Below, in pieces: positions 32,973 through 42,107 of a DNA stretch of 64,000 nucleotides. How positions within the stretch are numbered: position 1 is the stretch's first letter; every line of letters starts with the position of its first letter. The notes beneath the pieces are model-generated. The model did no database searches and was not told the origin of the DNA. It saw only the letters and a program-made list of their open reading frames with translations. The DNA comes from Saccharothrix syringae (GTDB lineage: Bacteria > Actinomycetota > Actinomycetes > Mycobacteriales > Pseudonocardiaceae), in the NCBI RefSeq assembly GCF_009498035.1, contig NZ_CP034550.1:9920001-9984000 (forward strand). Reading direction: 5' to 3'. The translations under genes were made by a program, and so were the position numbers.

Positions 32973-34880
32973 ATGGGTGACTTCCTGCTCTACGCGGTCG
33001 GCGTTCCGGTGACGTTCCTGTTGCTGGTCACCGGCATGGCGCTGGGGGCGCGGCGCCTGCTGGGGCTGCGCGTCGGCCTGCTGCGCACCGCGCTGGCGTG
33101 CCTGCTGGGCCTGACCTCCAGCGAGGCGGTGCTGAGCGGGGTCCCCGGCCCCGACACCGCGCCCGCGCTGGCCAGCGTCCAGTTCGGGATCTGGGTGCTG
33201 ACCATGGTCGCGCTGCTCGCCGCGGCCGAGGTCGTGGCGCCCACCGGCACGGTGCCGCCGCCCACCGAGTGGTGGCGCGCGGTGCGCCGGCGGGTGGTGC
33301 GCACCCGCCGGTACTCGCGGATCACCGCGATCGCCTTCCGCCACGGCCTCGGGCCGTACCTGCGCGGGCGGGAGCGCACCGACACCCGGCTGGCCCGCTC
33401 GCTGCGGCTGGCGCTGGAGGAGGCCGGGGTCACCTTCGTCAAGCTCGGCCAGGTGCTGTCCACGCGGCCCGACCTGCTGCCGCCCGAGGTGGTCGAGGAG
33501 CTGGCCCGGTTGCAGGACGAGGTGCCCGCCGCGCCGTGGCCGCGGGTGCGGGAGGTGCTGGTGGCCGAGCTGGGGCGGGCGCCGGAGGAGGTGTTCGCCG
33601 AGTTCGACGAGGAGCCGATCGCCGCCGCGTCCGTGGCGCAGGTGCACCGGGCCCGGCTGCGCTCCGGCGCCGAGGTCGTGGTGAAGGTGCAGCGGCCGGA
33701 CGTGCGGCGGGTGGCCGAGGGCGACCTGGACATCGTGGCCAGGCTCGCCGAGGCGCTGCACGTGCGGACGCGGTGGGGCCGGGCGATCGGCGTGCGCGAC
33801 CTGGCCGCCGGGTTCGCCGCCGCGCTGCGCGAGGAGCTGGACTTCCGGGTGGAGGCGCGCAACCTCGCGGCGGTGCGCGCGGCGTCGGCCGGCACCGACG
33901 TGGTGCTGCCCGCCGCGCACGAGGACCTGTGCACTTCACGCGTGCTGGTGATGGAACGGCTCGACGGTGTGCCGATCCGGACGGCCGCCCCCGCGGACCG
34001 CGAGGCCCTGGCGCGGTCGCTGCTCGACGCGCTGCTGCGCCAGGTGCTGGTCGACGGCGTCTTCCACGCCGACCCCCACCCCGGCAACGTCCTGCTGCTG
34101 CGCGACGGCAGGCTGGGCCTGCTCGACTTCGGTTCGGTCGGCCGGATCGACGCCCAGCTGCGGGCGGCGCTGGGCAAGCTGCTGCTCGCCGTCGACCGCG
34201 GCGACCCGGCGGGCATGCGCGACGCGCTGCTGGAGCTGGTCTCGCGGCCCGACGGGATCGACGAGCAGCGGCTGGAACGCGCCCTGGGCCGGTTCACGGC
34301 GCGGCACCTGGGCGCGGGCGCCCGACCGGGCGCGGAGATGTTCGGCGACCTGTTCGGGCTCGTCCACCGGTACGGCCTGGGCATCCCGCCGGAGATCGCC
34401 GCGGTGTTCCGGGCGCTGGGCACCGCCGAGGGCACGCTGGCCGCGCTCTCGCCCGGCTTCGACGTCGTGGTCGAGTCCCGGGCGTTCGCCGAGAAGCGGT
34501 TCAGCGACCACCTGACCCCCGACTCGCTGCGGCGGGCGGTGACCGAGGAGCTGCACGCCGCGCTGCCCGTGCTGCGCCGGCTGCCGAGGCGGCTGGAGCG
34601 GATCACCGGCGCCCTGGAGCAGGGGCGGCTGGGCGTCAACCTGCGGCTGTTCGCCGACGAGCGGGACCGCCTGTTCGTGGTGTCCCTGCTGCACCAGGCC
34701 ATGCTCACCGTCCTCGGCGCCACGGCCGGCGTGATGGCGGTGCTGCTGCTGGGCGCGGACGGCGGCCCGCGGGTGGGCGCGGACCTGCCGCTGTTCCACG
34801 TGCTCGGCTACAACCTGCTGGTGATCAGCGTCCTGCTCGGGCTGCGGGTGGTGGTGGCGGTGTTCCGCCCGCGCGGTTGA
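32973..34880 (+). CDS. AarF/UbiB (ABC1) family atypical kinase
   Basis: 635 residues. Two or three N-terminal membrane segments, then the ABC1 kinase-like domain: KLGQVLSTRPDLLPPE (KxGQ, near 155), the Ala-rich loop EPIAAASVAQVHRA, the catalytic-loop ADPHPGNVLLL (near 369) and LLDFGSVGR (near 386). The C-terminal two membrane helices are typical of bacterial UbiB proteins. These atypical kinases/ATPases act in quinone or lipid homeostasis; the substrate in actinomycetes is unknown. ATG 32973 is preferred since GGGGGA precedes it; ATG 32967 is an alternative. Confidence 0.9.
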   Translation: MGDFLLYAVGVPVTFLLLVTGMALGARRLLGLRVGLLRTALACLLGLTSSEAVLSGVPGPDTAPALASVQFGIWVLTMVALLAAAEVVAPTGTVPPPTEWWRAVRRRVVRTRRYSRITAIAFRHGLGPYLRGRERTDTRLARSLRLALEEAGVTFVKLGQVLSTRPDLLPPEVVEELARLQDEVPAAPWPRVREVLVAELGRAPEEVFAEFDEEPIAAASVAQVHRARLRSGAEVVVKVQRPDVRRVAEGDLDIVARLAEALHVRTRWGRAIGVRDLAAGFAAALREELDFRVEARNLAAVRAASAGTDVVLPAAHEDLCTSRVLVMERLDGVPIRTAAPADREALARSLLDALLRQVLVDGVFHADPHPGNVLLLRDGRLGLLDFGSVGRIDAQLRAALGKLLLAVDRGDPAGMRDALLELVSRPDGIDEQRLERALGRFTARHLGAGARPGAEMFGDLFGLVHRYGLGIPPEIAAVFRALGTAEGTLAALSPGFDVVVESRAFAEKRFSDHLTPDSLRRAVTEELHAALPVLRRLPRRLERITGALEQGRLGVNLRLFADERDRLFVVSLLHQAMLTVLGATAGVMAVLLLGADGGPRVGADLPLFHVLGYNLLVISVLLGLRVVVAVFRPRG

Positions 34881-34911
34881 CCGGCTCGGGGACCGCTGCC
34901 AACCTGGCCGC

Positions 34912-35598
34912 ATGGGGGTACCGAGGTGGACCTGGGCCGTGCCGCTGCTGTTCTACGGCGTGGCGTCGTTGTCGGCCGTGCCGCTGTACCAGCCGGGCGC
35001 GGCAGAGCTCGAACCGAACGTGCTGGCGGTGCTGGGGACGAGCGAGCACCTGAGGAACCCGGAAGCGGTGGGCGCGTACTGGTTCGGAGTGCTGGCGGCC
35101 GGGGCGTTCCTGGCGGAGTGGTGCCAGTGGCGGGCCCGCGTGCACGACACCCGCCCGGTGGTGATCGCGCTCGGCCTGGGCGCCGTGCCGGTGGTCGCCG
35201 CCTTCGACCGCCCGGCACCCCAGTGGGCCACCAGCGCGGGGGTCGCGCTGCTGGCGCTGGCGGTCGTGGCGTGGCGGCGCGGGACACTGGTGGGGACGCA
35301 CCTGGCGACGGGTGCCGGCATCGCGGTGCTGGTGTGGGCGCACCCCGTGGTCGGCCAGTTCGTCGTGCTGGGCGCGGGCCTGTTCGCCTACTCGACCGGG
35401 GTGCGGGACAACGCCCTGCGCACGACCGTGGGCGCGTTCGCGGTGGCGGTGTGCCTGTCGGCGACGTTCACCCCGGTCGGCACGGGTTCGGCGTGGGCGT
35501 TGGCCAGCCCGGTCCTGCTGCCGGGCGCGGTGCTGGTGATCGGCGGCCTGGTCGGCCTGCGGCCTGCCGTACGGCAGGAGCGGGTCGCGGTTACGTAG
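34912..35598 (+). CDS. Hypothetical membrane protein
   Basis: 228 residues with six or seven hydrophobic segments and short loops; the first starts at about residue 8. I recognise no family. The gene follows aarF by 31 nt and could be co-transcribed. CAACCT lies 6 nt before the ATG and no ribosome site is seen, so it may also have its own leaderless promoter. Its stop lies within the -10 hexamer of the next gene. Confidence 0.65.
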   Translation: MGVPRWTWAVPLLFYGVASLSAVPLYQPGAAELEPNVLAVLGTSEHLRNPEAVGAYWFGVLAAGAFLAEWCQWRARVHDTRPVVIALGLGAVPVVAAFDRPAPQWATSAGVALLALAVVAWRRGTLVGTHLATGAGIAVLVWAHPVVGQFVVLGAGLFAYSTGVRDNALRTTVGAFAVAVCLSATFTPVGTGSAWALASPVLLPGAVLVIGGLVGLRPAVRQERVAVT

Positions 35599-35601
35599 CC
35601 T
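35596..35601 (+). promoter_or_regulatory. -10-like hexamer of the glutathione peroxidase gene
   Basis: TAGCCT overlaps the upstream TAG stop and lies 6 nt before the ATG at 35608. Confidence 0.4.
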
Positions 35602-35607
35602 CGGGGC

Positions 35608-36096
35608 ATGGACATCCACGACATCCCGGTGCGCACGCTGTCCGGCGAGCCGACCACCCTGGGCGCCCTGGCCGGCAAGGCGCTGCTGGTGGTGAACGTC
35701 GCGTCGAAGTGCGGCCTGACGCCGCAGTACAAGGGCTTGGAGCGACTGCACGAGCGGTACGCGGAGCAGGGCTTCTCGGTCGTCGGGTTCCCGTGCAACC
35801 AGTTCGCGGGCCAGGAGCCGGGGACCGCGGAGGAGATCGCGACGTTCTGCTCGACCACTTACGGGGTGACCTTCCCGCTGTACGAGAAGATCGAGGTCAA
35901 CGGCGACGGGCGGCACCCGCTGTACGAGCAGCTGACCGCCGTCCCCGACGCCGCGGGTGAGGCGGGGGACGTGCAGTGGAACTTCGAGAAGTTCCTGCTG
36001 TCCCCGGCGGGTGCCGTGGTCGCCCGCTTCCGCCCGGCCACCGACCCGGAGGCCGACGAGGTGGTGCGGGCGGTCGAAGCGGTGCTGCCGGGCTGA
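35608..36096 (+). CDS. Glutathione peroxidase family peroxidase (thiol type)
   Basis: 162 residues, the full family length. The peroxidatic Cys is in NVASKCGLTPQY (Cys in place of selenocysteine), followed by GFPCNQFAGQEPGT with a second Cys, and QWNFEKFLL, supplying the Gln, Trp and Asn of the catalytic tetrad. Reduces peroxides and lipid hydroperoxides in the cytoplasm. Actinomycetes use mycothiol and thioredoxin rather than glutathione, so thioredoxin is the likely reductant. A strong terminator follows. Confidence 0.93.
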   Translation: MDIHDIPVRTLSGEPTTLGALAGKALLVVNVASKCGLTPQYKGLERLHERYAEQGFSVVGFPCNQFAGQEPGTAEEIATFCSTTYGVTFPLYEKIEVNGDGRHPLYEQLTAVPDAAGEAGDVQWNFEKFLLSPAGAVVARFRPATDPEADEVVRAVEAVLPG

Positions 36097-36110
36097 TTCC
36101 CGAGGACACC

Positions 36111-36147
36111 GACGGCCCCTCGGCTCTCCTGGAGCCGAGGGGCCGTC
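36111..36147 (+). terminator. Strong hairpin terminator
   Basis: A perfect 16-bp stem (GACGGCCCCTCGGCTC and its complement) with a 5-nt loop, 15 nt after the peroxidase stop. Confidence 0.85.
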
Positions 36148-36202
36148 CCCGCGCGTGGGAAGAGCACCACACCGAGCCGGACTGAACAACGGAAGCGGAG
36201 CG

Positions 36203-36628
36203 ATGGTCGGCACACCGCGCCACTCGGTCAGCGTCGCCGGGATCGTGGTCGACGAGTCGGGACGAGTCCTGGTCATCCGCCGCCGCGACAACGGACACTG
36301 GGAGCCGCCCGGCGGAGTGCTGGAGTTGGACGAGACCCCCGAGGAAGGCGTCCGTCGCGAAGTCCTCGAAGAGACCGGCACCTCAGTCGAGGTCACTCAC
36401 CTGACCGGCGTCTACAAGAACATGCGGCGCGGCGTCGTGGCACTGGTCTACCGCTGCGTCCCGCTGACCATTCCTACTCAGGCCACAGCCGAGGCGACCG
36501 AGGTCCGCTGGATGACGCTGGACGAAGTGCGCCGAGCCATGTCCCCCGCCTACGCGGTGCGCGTCACCGACGCTTTCGAACCACACCCGCGCACCCGCGC
36601 CCACGACGGCACCGACCTCCTGCCGTGA
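36203..36628 (+). CDS. Nudix hydrolase
   Basis: 141 residues. The Nudix box is complete: GGVLELDETPEEGVRREVLE continuing with ETGT (GX5EX7REVXEEXGU pattern). Hydrolyses a nucleoside diphosphate linked to another group; the substrate cannot be told. ATG at 36203 follows GGAAGCGGAG. Third-position GC is visibly lower than in the neighbours, which hints at a different history. Its stop lies within the terminator stem. Confidence 0.88.
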   Translation: MVGTPRHSVSVAGIVVDESGRVLVIRRRDNGHWEPPGGVLELDETPEEGVRREVLEETGTSVEVTHLTGVYKNMRRGVVALVYRCVPLTIPTQATAEATEVRWMTLDEVRRAMSPAYAVRVTDAFEPHPRTRAHDGTDLLP

Positions 36629-36658
36629 CCGCTGCCGGGTCCAGCCCCGGCAGCGGTC
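36626..36658. terminator. Bidirectional terminator between Nudix gene and sdaA
   Basis: A perfect 13-bp stem (GACCGCTGCCGGG with its complement) around a 6-nt loop, overlapping the Nudix TGA stop and 15 nt from the sdaA stop. Confidence 0.75.
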
Positions 36659-36673
36659 CTCAACCCCTCGGGC

Positions 36674-38038
36674 TCAACACTCGATCACGTTCACCGCCAA
36701 CCCACCGCGCGCCGTCTCCTTGTACTTGTCCTTCATGTCCCGCCCGGTCTCCCGCATGGTCTTGATGACCTTGTCCAAGGACACGAAGTGCGACCCGTCC
36801 CCCCGCAAAGCCATCCGAGCCGCCGTGATCGCCTTGATCGACGCCAGCGCGTTCCGCTCGATGCAGGGAATCTGCACCAACCCCCCAATGGGGTCGCAGG
36901 TCAGCCCGAGGTTGTGCTCCATGGCGATCTCGGCCGCGTTCTCCACCTGCTCCGGCGTCCCACCGAGCACCTCGGCCAACCCGCCGGCCGCCATCGAACA
37001 GGCCGAACCCACCTCGCCCTGGCAGCCGACCTCGGCACCGGAGATCGACGCGTTCTCCTTGAACAGCACGCCGATCGCGCCCGCCGTCAGCAGGAACCGC
37101 ACGACGCCCTCGTCCGAGGCACCCGGCACGAACCGCGCGTAGTAGTGCAGCACCGCGGGCACGATGCCGGCCGCGCCGTTGGTCGGGGCGGTCACCACGC
37201 GGCCGCCCGCGGCGTTCTCCTCGTTGACGGCCAGGGCGAACAGCGTCACCCAGTCCATCACCCGCAGCGGGTCGGTGGCGTAGTGCTCGGCCGCCAGCCT
37301 GCCCCGCATCTCCGCGGCCCGCCGCCGGACCTTCAGGCCACCCGGCAGCACGCCGGTCTCCGTGCACCCCCGCTCCACGCAGTCCTGCATGACCTGCCAG
37401 ATGTGCAGCAGGCCCGACCGCACCTCGGCCTCGTCCCGCCACGACCGCTCGTTGGCCAGCATCACCCCGCTGATCGGCAGCCCCGTCTCGCGGGTCCGCG
37501 CCAGCAGCTCGTCACCGGTCCGGAACGGGTGCGCGACCGGCGTCCGGTCCTCCTTGATCCGGTCCGCGCCGGTGGCCGTCTCGTCGACCACGAACCCGCC
37601 GCCGACCGAGTAGTACACCGCCGAGTCCACCACCTCGGCCCCCGCGTACGCGGTGAAGCTCATGCCGTTGGGGTGCAGGGGCAGCGACTTGCGGCGGTGC
37701 ATGACCAGGTCGCCGTCCTCCGCGAAGGCGATCTCGCGCACCCCGCCCAGCCGCAGCCGGCCCGACGCCCGGACCTCGGCCACCCTCGCCTCGGCCGTCG
37801 ACGGGTCGACCTCCTCCGGCCGGTGCCCCTCCAGGCCGAGCAGCACCGCCTTCGGGCTGCCGTGGCCGTGGCCGGTGGCGCCGAGCGAGCCGAACAGCTC
37901 CACCCGCACCCGGTCGACCGACGCGAGCACCGGCTCCAGCCGGGTCACGAACATCGCGGCCGCGCGCATCGGGCCGACCGTGTGCGAGCTCGACGGCCCG
38001 ATCCCCACGGAGAACAGGTCGAACACGCTGATGGCCAC
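36674..38038 (-). CDS. sdaA: L-serine ammonia-lyase, single-chain iron-sulfur type
   Basis: 454 residues. N-terminal beta domain ([20 protein letters not shown]) and C-terminal alpha domain with cluster-ligand Cys residues, e.g. [20 protein letters not shown] and [19 protein letters not shown]. Converts L-serine to pyruvate and ammonia with a [4Fe-4S] cluster. GTG start at 38038, one base after the gcvH stop, so translation is coupled. Control by the glycine riboswitch upstream of gcvH would link serine removal to glycine excess. Confidence 0.93.
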   Translation of the reverse strand: MAISVFDLFSVGIGPSSSHTVGPMRAAAMFVTRLEPVLASVDRVRVELFGSLGATGHGHGSPKAVLLGLEGHRPEEVDPSTAEARVAEVRASGRLRLGGVREIAFAEDGDLVMHRRKSLPLHPNGMSFTAYAGAEVVDSAVYYSVGGGFVVDETATGADRIKEDRTPVAHPFRTGDELLARTRETGLPISGVMLANERSWRDEAEVRSGLLHIWQVMQDCVERGCTETGVLPGGLKVRRRAAEMRGRLAAEHYATDPLRVMDWVTLFALAVNEENAAGGRVVTAPTNGAAGIVPAVLHYYARFVPGASDEGVVRFLLTAGAIGVLFKENASISGAEVGCQGEVGSACSMAAGGLAEVLGGTPEQVENAAEIAMEHNLGLTCDPIGGLVQIPCIERNALASIKAITAARMALRGDGSHFVSLDKVIKTMRETGRDMKDKYKETARGGLAVNVIEC

Positions 38039-38039
38039 G

Positions 38040-38420
38040 TCAGCCCTCGATCAGTTCCGCGTACTTCGCCGCGGTCAGCAACCCGGTGGCCTCCTCGACG
38101 GCCACCTTGAACAGCCAGCCCCGCCCGTACGGGTCGTTGTTGATCAGCGACGGGTCGGCGACCACGGCCGGGTTGACCTCGACGACCTCGCCGGTGACCG
38201 GCGCGTACAGCTCGCTGACCGACTTGGTCGACTCCAGCTCCCCGCACACCTCGCCGGAGGTCACCCGGGTGCCCACCACCGGCAGGTCCACGAACACGAT
38301 GTCGCCCAGCGACCCCGCCGCGTACGCCGTGATGCCCACCGCCACCGGGTCCTGGGTGCCCGGCGCCCAGTCGACCCACTCGTGCTCGGGCGTGTACAGC
38401 AGCTTCTCCGGATTGGTCAC
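38040..38420 (-). CDS. gcvH: Glycine cleavage system H protein
   Basis: 126 residues. YTPEHEWVD near the start and the lipoyl-lysine in [20 protein letters not shown] near residue 66. Carries the aminomethyl group between the P and T proteins of the glycine cleavage system. GTG at 38420 follows GGGAG. First gene of gcvH-sdaA; gcvP and gcvT are not in the window. A tandem glycine riboswitch lies directly upstream. Confidence 0.93.
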   Translation of the reverse strand: MTNPEKLLYTPEHEWVDWAPGTQDPVAVGITAYAAGSLGDIVFVDLPVVGTRVTSGEVCGELESTKSVSELYAPVTGEVVEVNPAVVADPSLINNDPYGRGWLFKVAVEEATGLLTAAKYAELIEG

Positions 38421-38449
38421 GACAGCGCTCCCTGGGGTCTGGTCCTCGT

Positions 38450-38662
38450 AACCCCACTCTGTCCTGGTACCTGAGAGCTTCGCCGCGTCCCCGCCGGCCG
38501 AACCTTCGGGGACCACGACTTGCACCGTGGGTGCACGCCGGAACAACGCGTGCTTTCCAGAGTCGCCTCGCCCGAGCGGTTCTCGCTGCCTGAGAGTGTG
38601 CGGGGTGCTTGCTCCTTCGGCGCCCCGGTCGTGCCGAGGTCTCTCCCGCGCGGGTTCCGGCG
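38450..38662 (-). promoter_or_regulatory. Tandem glycine riboswitch of gcvH-sdaA
   Basis: On the minus strand two consecutive aptamers are readable. The first has GCGGGAGAGACC, GCGCCGAAGGAGCAA and CTCTCAGGCA. The second has GACTCTGGAAAG, CCCACGGTGCAAG, CCCCGAAGG, GCTCTCAGGTACCAGGACAG and ends about 30 nt before the gcvH start. Such tandem aptamers normally switch glycine cleavage genes on when glycine is high. The short distance to the GTG suggests control of translation or of an element near the ribosome site. Confidence 0.9.
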
Positions 38663-38852
38663 CCTCCACGCGACGCCGCGGCCGATGTTCAGTTGGCCCT
38701 CGCACGCTAGGTGCCGACCGGGGCGGTGTCAACGCGACGGACGACTTGTCCTCCCGGCACAACGCGCACCCCGCCGCTTGGTGCCACGGGCACGATGACA
38801 CCGCGAACGGGGTACCCGACCTTTGGTGCAACGACGGCTGAAGGAGCCCACC

Positions 38853-39953
38853 GTGCGGATCGCAGTTCCCCGCGAGATCAAGAACCACGAGTACCGCGTC
38901 GCGCTGACCCCGGCGGGCGCCCACGAGCTGACCGCGCGCGGCCACGACGTCTACGTGGAGGCGGGCGCGGGGCTCGGTTCCGCCATCCCCGACGAGGAGT
39001 ACCTGGCCGCCGGCGCGAAGGTGCTGGCGAGCGCCGACGACGTGTGGACCGAGGGCGAGCTGGTGCTCAAGGTCAAGGAGCCCATCGCCGAGGAGTACTC
39101 GCGGCTGCGCAAGGGCCAGGTCCTGTTCACCTACCTGCACCTGGCCGCCGACCGGCCGCTGACCGAGGCGCTGCTGGCCTCGGGCACCACGGCCATCGCC
39201 TACGAGACCGTGCAGACCGCGAACGGCGCGCTGCCGCTGCTGGCCCCGATGTCCGAGGTCGCGGGCAGGCTGGCACCGCAGGTGGGCGCGTTCGCGCTGA
39301 TGAGGCCGTCCGGCGGCCGGGGCGTGCTGCCCGGCGGCGTGCCCGGCGTGCACCCGGCGCGCGTGGTCGTGATCGGCGGCGGCGTGGCGGGCCTGAACGC
39401 GGCCACCATCGCCGCGGGCATGGGCTCCGACGTGGAGATCCTGGACACCAACGTCGACCGGCTGCGGCACGTCGACGCCCTGTTCCAGGGCCGGCTGCGC
39501 ACGGTCACCTCCACCCGCTACGCGGTCGAGCAGGCCGTGCGCGAGGCGGACCTGGTCATCGGCGCGGTGCTGGTGCCCGGCGCGAAGGCGCCGAAGCTGG
39601 TGTCCAACGAGCTGGTGGCGCAGATGAAGCCCGGCTCGGTGCTGGTCGACATCGCCATCGACCAGGGCGGCTGCTTCGCCGACTCGCGGCCGACCACGCA
39701 CGCCGACCCGACCTACCGGGTGCACGACTCGGTCTTCTACTGCGTGGCCAACATGCCGGGCGCGGTGCCGCGCACCTCGACCTACGCGCTGACCAACGTG
39801 ACCCTGCCCTACGCGGTGGCGCTGGCCGACCGGGGCTGGCGGGCGGCGCTGGACGCCGACCCGGCGCTGGCCCTGGGGCTGAACACCCACGAGGGCGCGC
39901 TGACCAACCTGCCCGTGGCGCAGGCCCACGACATGGCGCACACCGCGATCTGA
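38853..39953 (+). CDS. ald: Alanine dehydrogenase
   Basis: 366 residues. N-terminal [20 protein letters not shown], substrate His in [13 protein letters not shown], and the NAD-binding [20 protein letters not shown]. Interconverts L-alanine with pyruvate and ammonia. GTG at 38853 follows AAGGAG and is preferred to the upstream in-frame GTG. It lies back to back with the gcvH-sdaA riboswitch region; serine deamination by SdaA would supply the pyruvate and ammonia it uses, so the pairing makes metabolic sense. Confidence 0.93.
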   Translation: MRIAVPREIKNHEYRVALTPAGAHELTARGHDVYVEAGAGLGSAIPDEEYLAAGAKVLASADDVWTEGELVLKVKEPIAEEYSRLRKGQVLFTYLHLAADRPLTEALLASGTTAIAYETVQTANGALPLLAPMSEVAGRLAPQVGAFALMRPSGGRGVLPGGVPGVHPARVVVIGGGVAGLNAATIAAGMGSDVEILDTNVDRLRHVDALFQGRLRTVTSTRYAVEQAVREADLVIGAVLVPGAKAPKLVSNELVAQMKPGSVLVDIAIDQGGCFADSRPTTHADPTYRVHDSVFYCVANMPGAVPRTSTYALTNVTLPYAVALADRGWRAALDADPALALGLNTHEGALTNLPVAQAHDMAHTAI

Positions 39954-39965
39954 CCAGGGAATGGA

Positions 39966-40000
39966 GAGGGCCCCGCTCACGTGCTGTGAGCGGGGCCCTC
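39966..40000 (+). terminator. ald terminator
   Basis: A perfect 15-bp stem (GAGGGCCCCGCTCAC and its complement) with loop GTGCT, 12 nt after the ald stop. Confidence 0.85.
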
Positions 40001-40010
40001 GTCGTGAGAG

Positions 40011-40053
40011 GCGGCCCGCTCAACCAGCCTGGGGGTCACTGGGAGCGGGCCGC
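40011..40053. other. Second hairpin after ald
   Basis: GCGGCCCGCT (40011-40020) pairs with AGCGGGCCGC (40044-40053), a perfect 10-bp stem with a 23-nt loop. It may be a back-up terminator or a minus-strand element. From here to 40294 I see no gene. Confidence 0.5.
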
Positions 40054-40294
40054 GAGACCAAGCTTAGCCGGAGTTCCGGGTTCGTGCCCAGCGGGCGTAC
40101 CGGGCCGGCCCACTTTTTCCGCTCCCGGGACTACTTTGCGTGTGCTCGGCTGAAGCGAAAGAGTGAATTCCACCGGTAACGGGTAAGTCACGACGCCCGG
40201 GCGGCCGATGCACAGGGCAGGGACCCCGGTCACTACTCAGCGGGGTCGCCCCTTCCGCGGCACCTCGCCGCGCCGCCTCGCGATCGGAGCACCG

Positions 40295-40477
40295 ATGGCT
40301 GAACCCCAGGGCTGGATCGACTGCCACGACCCGTTCGGTCGGGACCGGTCCATGACCGTGCTCGTCGAGGACGACCGGGTCCTCCTGGTCGCGCCGCCGG
40401 GCGAGTCGGCCGTGATGTCCGTCACGCAGACCCGCCGCCTGCACCACCTGCTCGACCAAGCCGCCGACAGGGTGTGA
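40295..40477 (+). CDS. Small hypothetical protein
   Basis: 60 residues, start ATG 40295 after CGGAG. Begins MAEPQGWIDCHDPFGRD and continues with a short beta-strand-like part (TVLVEDDRVLLVAPPGESAV) and a helical end. I recognise no named family. It is followed after 6 nt by another small gene and the two look like a conserved pair. Confidence 0.55.
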   Translation: MAEPQGWIDCHDPFGRDRSMTVLVEDDRVLLVAPPGESAVMSVTQTRRLHHLLDQAADRV

Positions 40478-40483
40478 TCGGGC

Positions 40484-40858
40484 GTGGACGAGGCGCTGCG
40501 GGCCGCCGTGCTGCGCCGGTTGGCCCTGCTCGACGAGGTCGCCGAGCGGGGTGAGGCCGAGGCCCTGGTGCCGCTGGCCCGCGCGGAGCTGCACCGCCTG
40601 GCCGACGGCTGGCGGCTGCTGCTGACCGTGCACCAGCCCGACCCGGACGGCCGCTGCCGGGCGTGCCCCGGCGTGCTGCGGCACAAGAAGTGGCCGTGCC
40701 AGGTCTGGACGATGGCGCACCAGCACCTGATCGGCGAGGCGCCACCCCACCGCGAACGCCGCCGCGCGCGCCGGTCGCACCGCCGCCCGGCGGACCCGGA
40801 CGCGACCGCGGAACTGCCCGCGGTGGTCTCGAAACCGCGACACGCCCTCCCCGAGTGA
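40484..40858 (+). CDS. Small hypothetical protein with Cys-rich motif
   Basis: 124 residues from GTG 40484. A helical N-terminal half is followed by DGRCRACPGVLRHKKWPCQ, whose CxxC and third Cys could bind a metal, and then a basic, disordered tail (RERRRARRSHRR). Function unknown. Pairs with the 60-residue protein just before it. Confidence 0.6.
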   Translation: MDEALRAAVLRRLALLDEVAERGEAEALVPLARAELHRLADGWRLLLTVHQPDPDGRCRACPGVLRHKKWPCQVWTMAHQHLIGEAPPHRERRRARRSHRRPADPDATAELPAVVSKPRHALPE

Positions 40859-40907
40859 TCCGCCTGGTGCAGGATGACACCCGGTAGGAGCAATCCGGGA
40901 GGGACGC

Positions 40908-42107
40908 GTGCACGACGGCAGTGGCCGCATCGTGGTGCAGGGCTTGACCAAGCAGTTCGGTCCGGTCGCGGCGGTGCAGAACCTGAGCTTCACGGTGGAA
41001 CCCGGTTCGGTGACCGGCTTCCTCGGCCCCAACGGGGCAGGCAAGACCACCACCCTGCGGATGCTGCTCGGCCTGGTGACCCCGACCGCGGGCACGGCGC
41101 TGATCAACGGCGCCCCGTTCGAGCGGCTGGGCAACCCGGGCCGGGTGGTCGGCGCGGTGCTGGAGGCGCAGGGCTTCCACCCCAAGCGCACCGCGCGCAA
41201 CCACCTGCGCGTCTACGCCGCCGCGATCGGCGTGCCGGACGGGCGGGCCGAGCAGGTGCTCCAACTGGTGGGCCTGGGCGCGGCGGGTGACCGCAAGGCG
41301 GGCGGGTTCTCGCTGGGCATGAAGCAGCGGTTGGCGCTGGCCACCGCGCTGCTGGGCGACCCGCAGGTCCTGGTGCTCGACGAGCCGGCCAACGGCCTGG
41401 ACCCCGAGGGCATCGCGTGGCTGCGGGCGTTCCTCCAGTCGTTCGCGCGCAGCGGGCGGACCGTGCTGATCTCCAGCCACCTGCTGGCCGAGGTCGAGCA
41501 GACCGTCGACCAGGTGGTGATCATCAGCCGCGGCCAGACCATGTACCACGGGCCGCTGGACAACCTGCGCGCGCAGCAGCAGGCGCGGGTGCTGGTGCAG
41601 CCGTCGGACGCCGGCGCGCTGGTCAACGCGTTGCGCGAGGAGGGCGTCGCGGGCATCGAGCAGCTGCCCGACGGCCGGATCGCGGTCACCGGCGTGGAGG
41701 CCAGGCAGGTCGCGGACACCGCGCTGAAGGCGGGCGTGTCGATCTACGGGATCGAGGAGGAGAAGGCCGACCTGGAGCGGCTGTTCTTCCAGCTCACCAG
41801 CGGTCAGTACGCGGCGCCGGGGCAGTTCGGGCAGCCGGGCACCGGCTACTACGCCCCGCCGCCGGGCTACCAGCAGCCGCCCGTGCCGCCGGGGTACCAG
41901 CAGCCCGGCTACCAGCAGCCACCGAACCCGTACGCGGCACCGCCGGGCCCGCAGACCCCGGGCACCGGCTACCACCAGCCCGTACCGCCCCCGGGCACGG
42001 GCTACCACCAGCCGGTGCAGCCGCCGCCCGGGTACCAGCAGCCACCACCGCCGGACAACCCGTACGGACCACAGCAGGGACAGGGCGGCCTGGGGGGCGG
42101 CGCGTGA
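40908..42107 (+). CDS. ABC transporter ATP-binding protein with Pro/Gln/Tyr-rich tail
   Basis: 399 residues. The ATPase domain (about 7-225) has Walker A GPNGAGKTT, signature SLGMKQRLALA and Walker B VLVLDEPANGLDP. After a regulatory region (to about 300), the last 100 residues are a low-complexity tail with repeated GYQQP and GTGYHQPV units, unlikely to be folded. With the permease that overlaps it (TGATG) it forms an ABC-2 type exporter, of the kind often used for drugs, lipids or bacitracin-like peptides. GTG at 40908 follows GGGAGGGA. Confidence 0.9.
   Translation: MHDGSGRIVVQGLTKQFGPVAAVQNLSFTVEPGSVTGFLGPNGAGKTTTLRMLLGLVTPTAGTALINGAPFERLGNPGRVVGAVLEAQGFHPKRTARNHLRVYAAAIGVPDGRAEQVLQLVGLGAAGDRKAGGFSLGMKQRLALATALLGDPQVLVLDEPANGLDPEGIAWLRAFLQSFARSGRTVLISSHLLAEVEQTVDQVVIISRGQTMYHGPLDNLRAQQQARVLVQPSDAGALVNALREEGVAGIEQLPDGRIAVTGVEARQVADTALKAGVSIYGIEEEKADLERLFFQLTSGQYAAPGQFGQPGTGYYAPPPGYQQPPVPPGYQQPGYQQPPNPYAAPPGPQTPGTGYHQPVPPPGTGYHQPVQPPPGYQQPPPPDNPYGPQQGQGGLGGGA

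Noticed and set aside
38520..38841. Small plus-strand frames upstream of ald
   Set aside because: They lie antisense to the tandem glycine riboswitch and the spacer.
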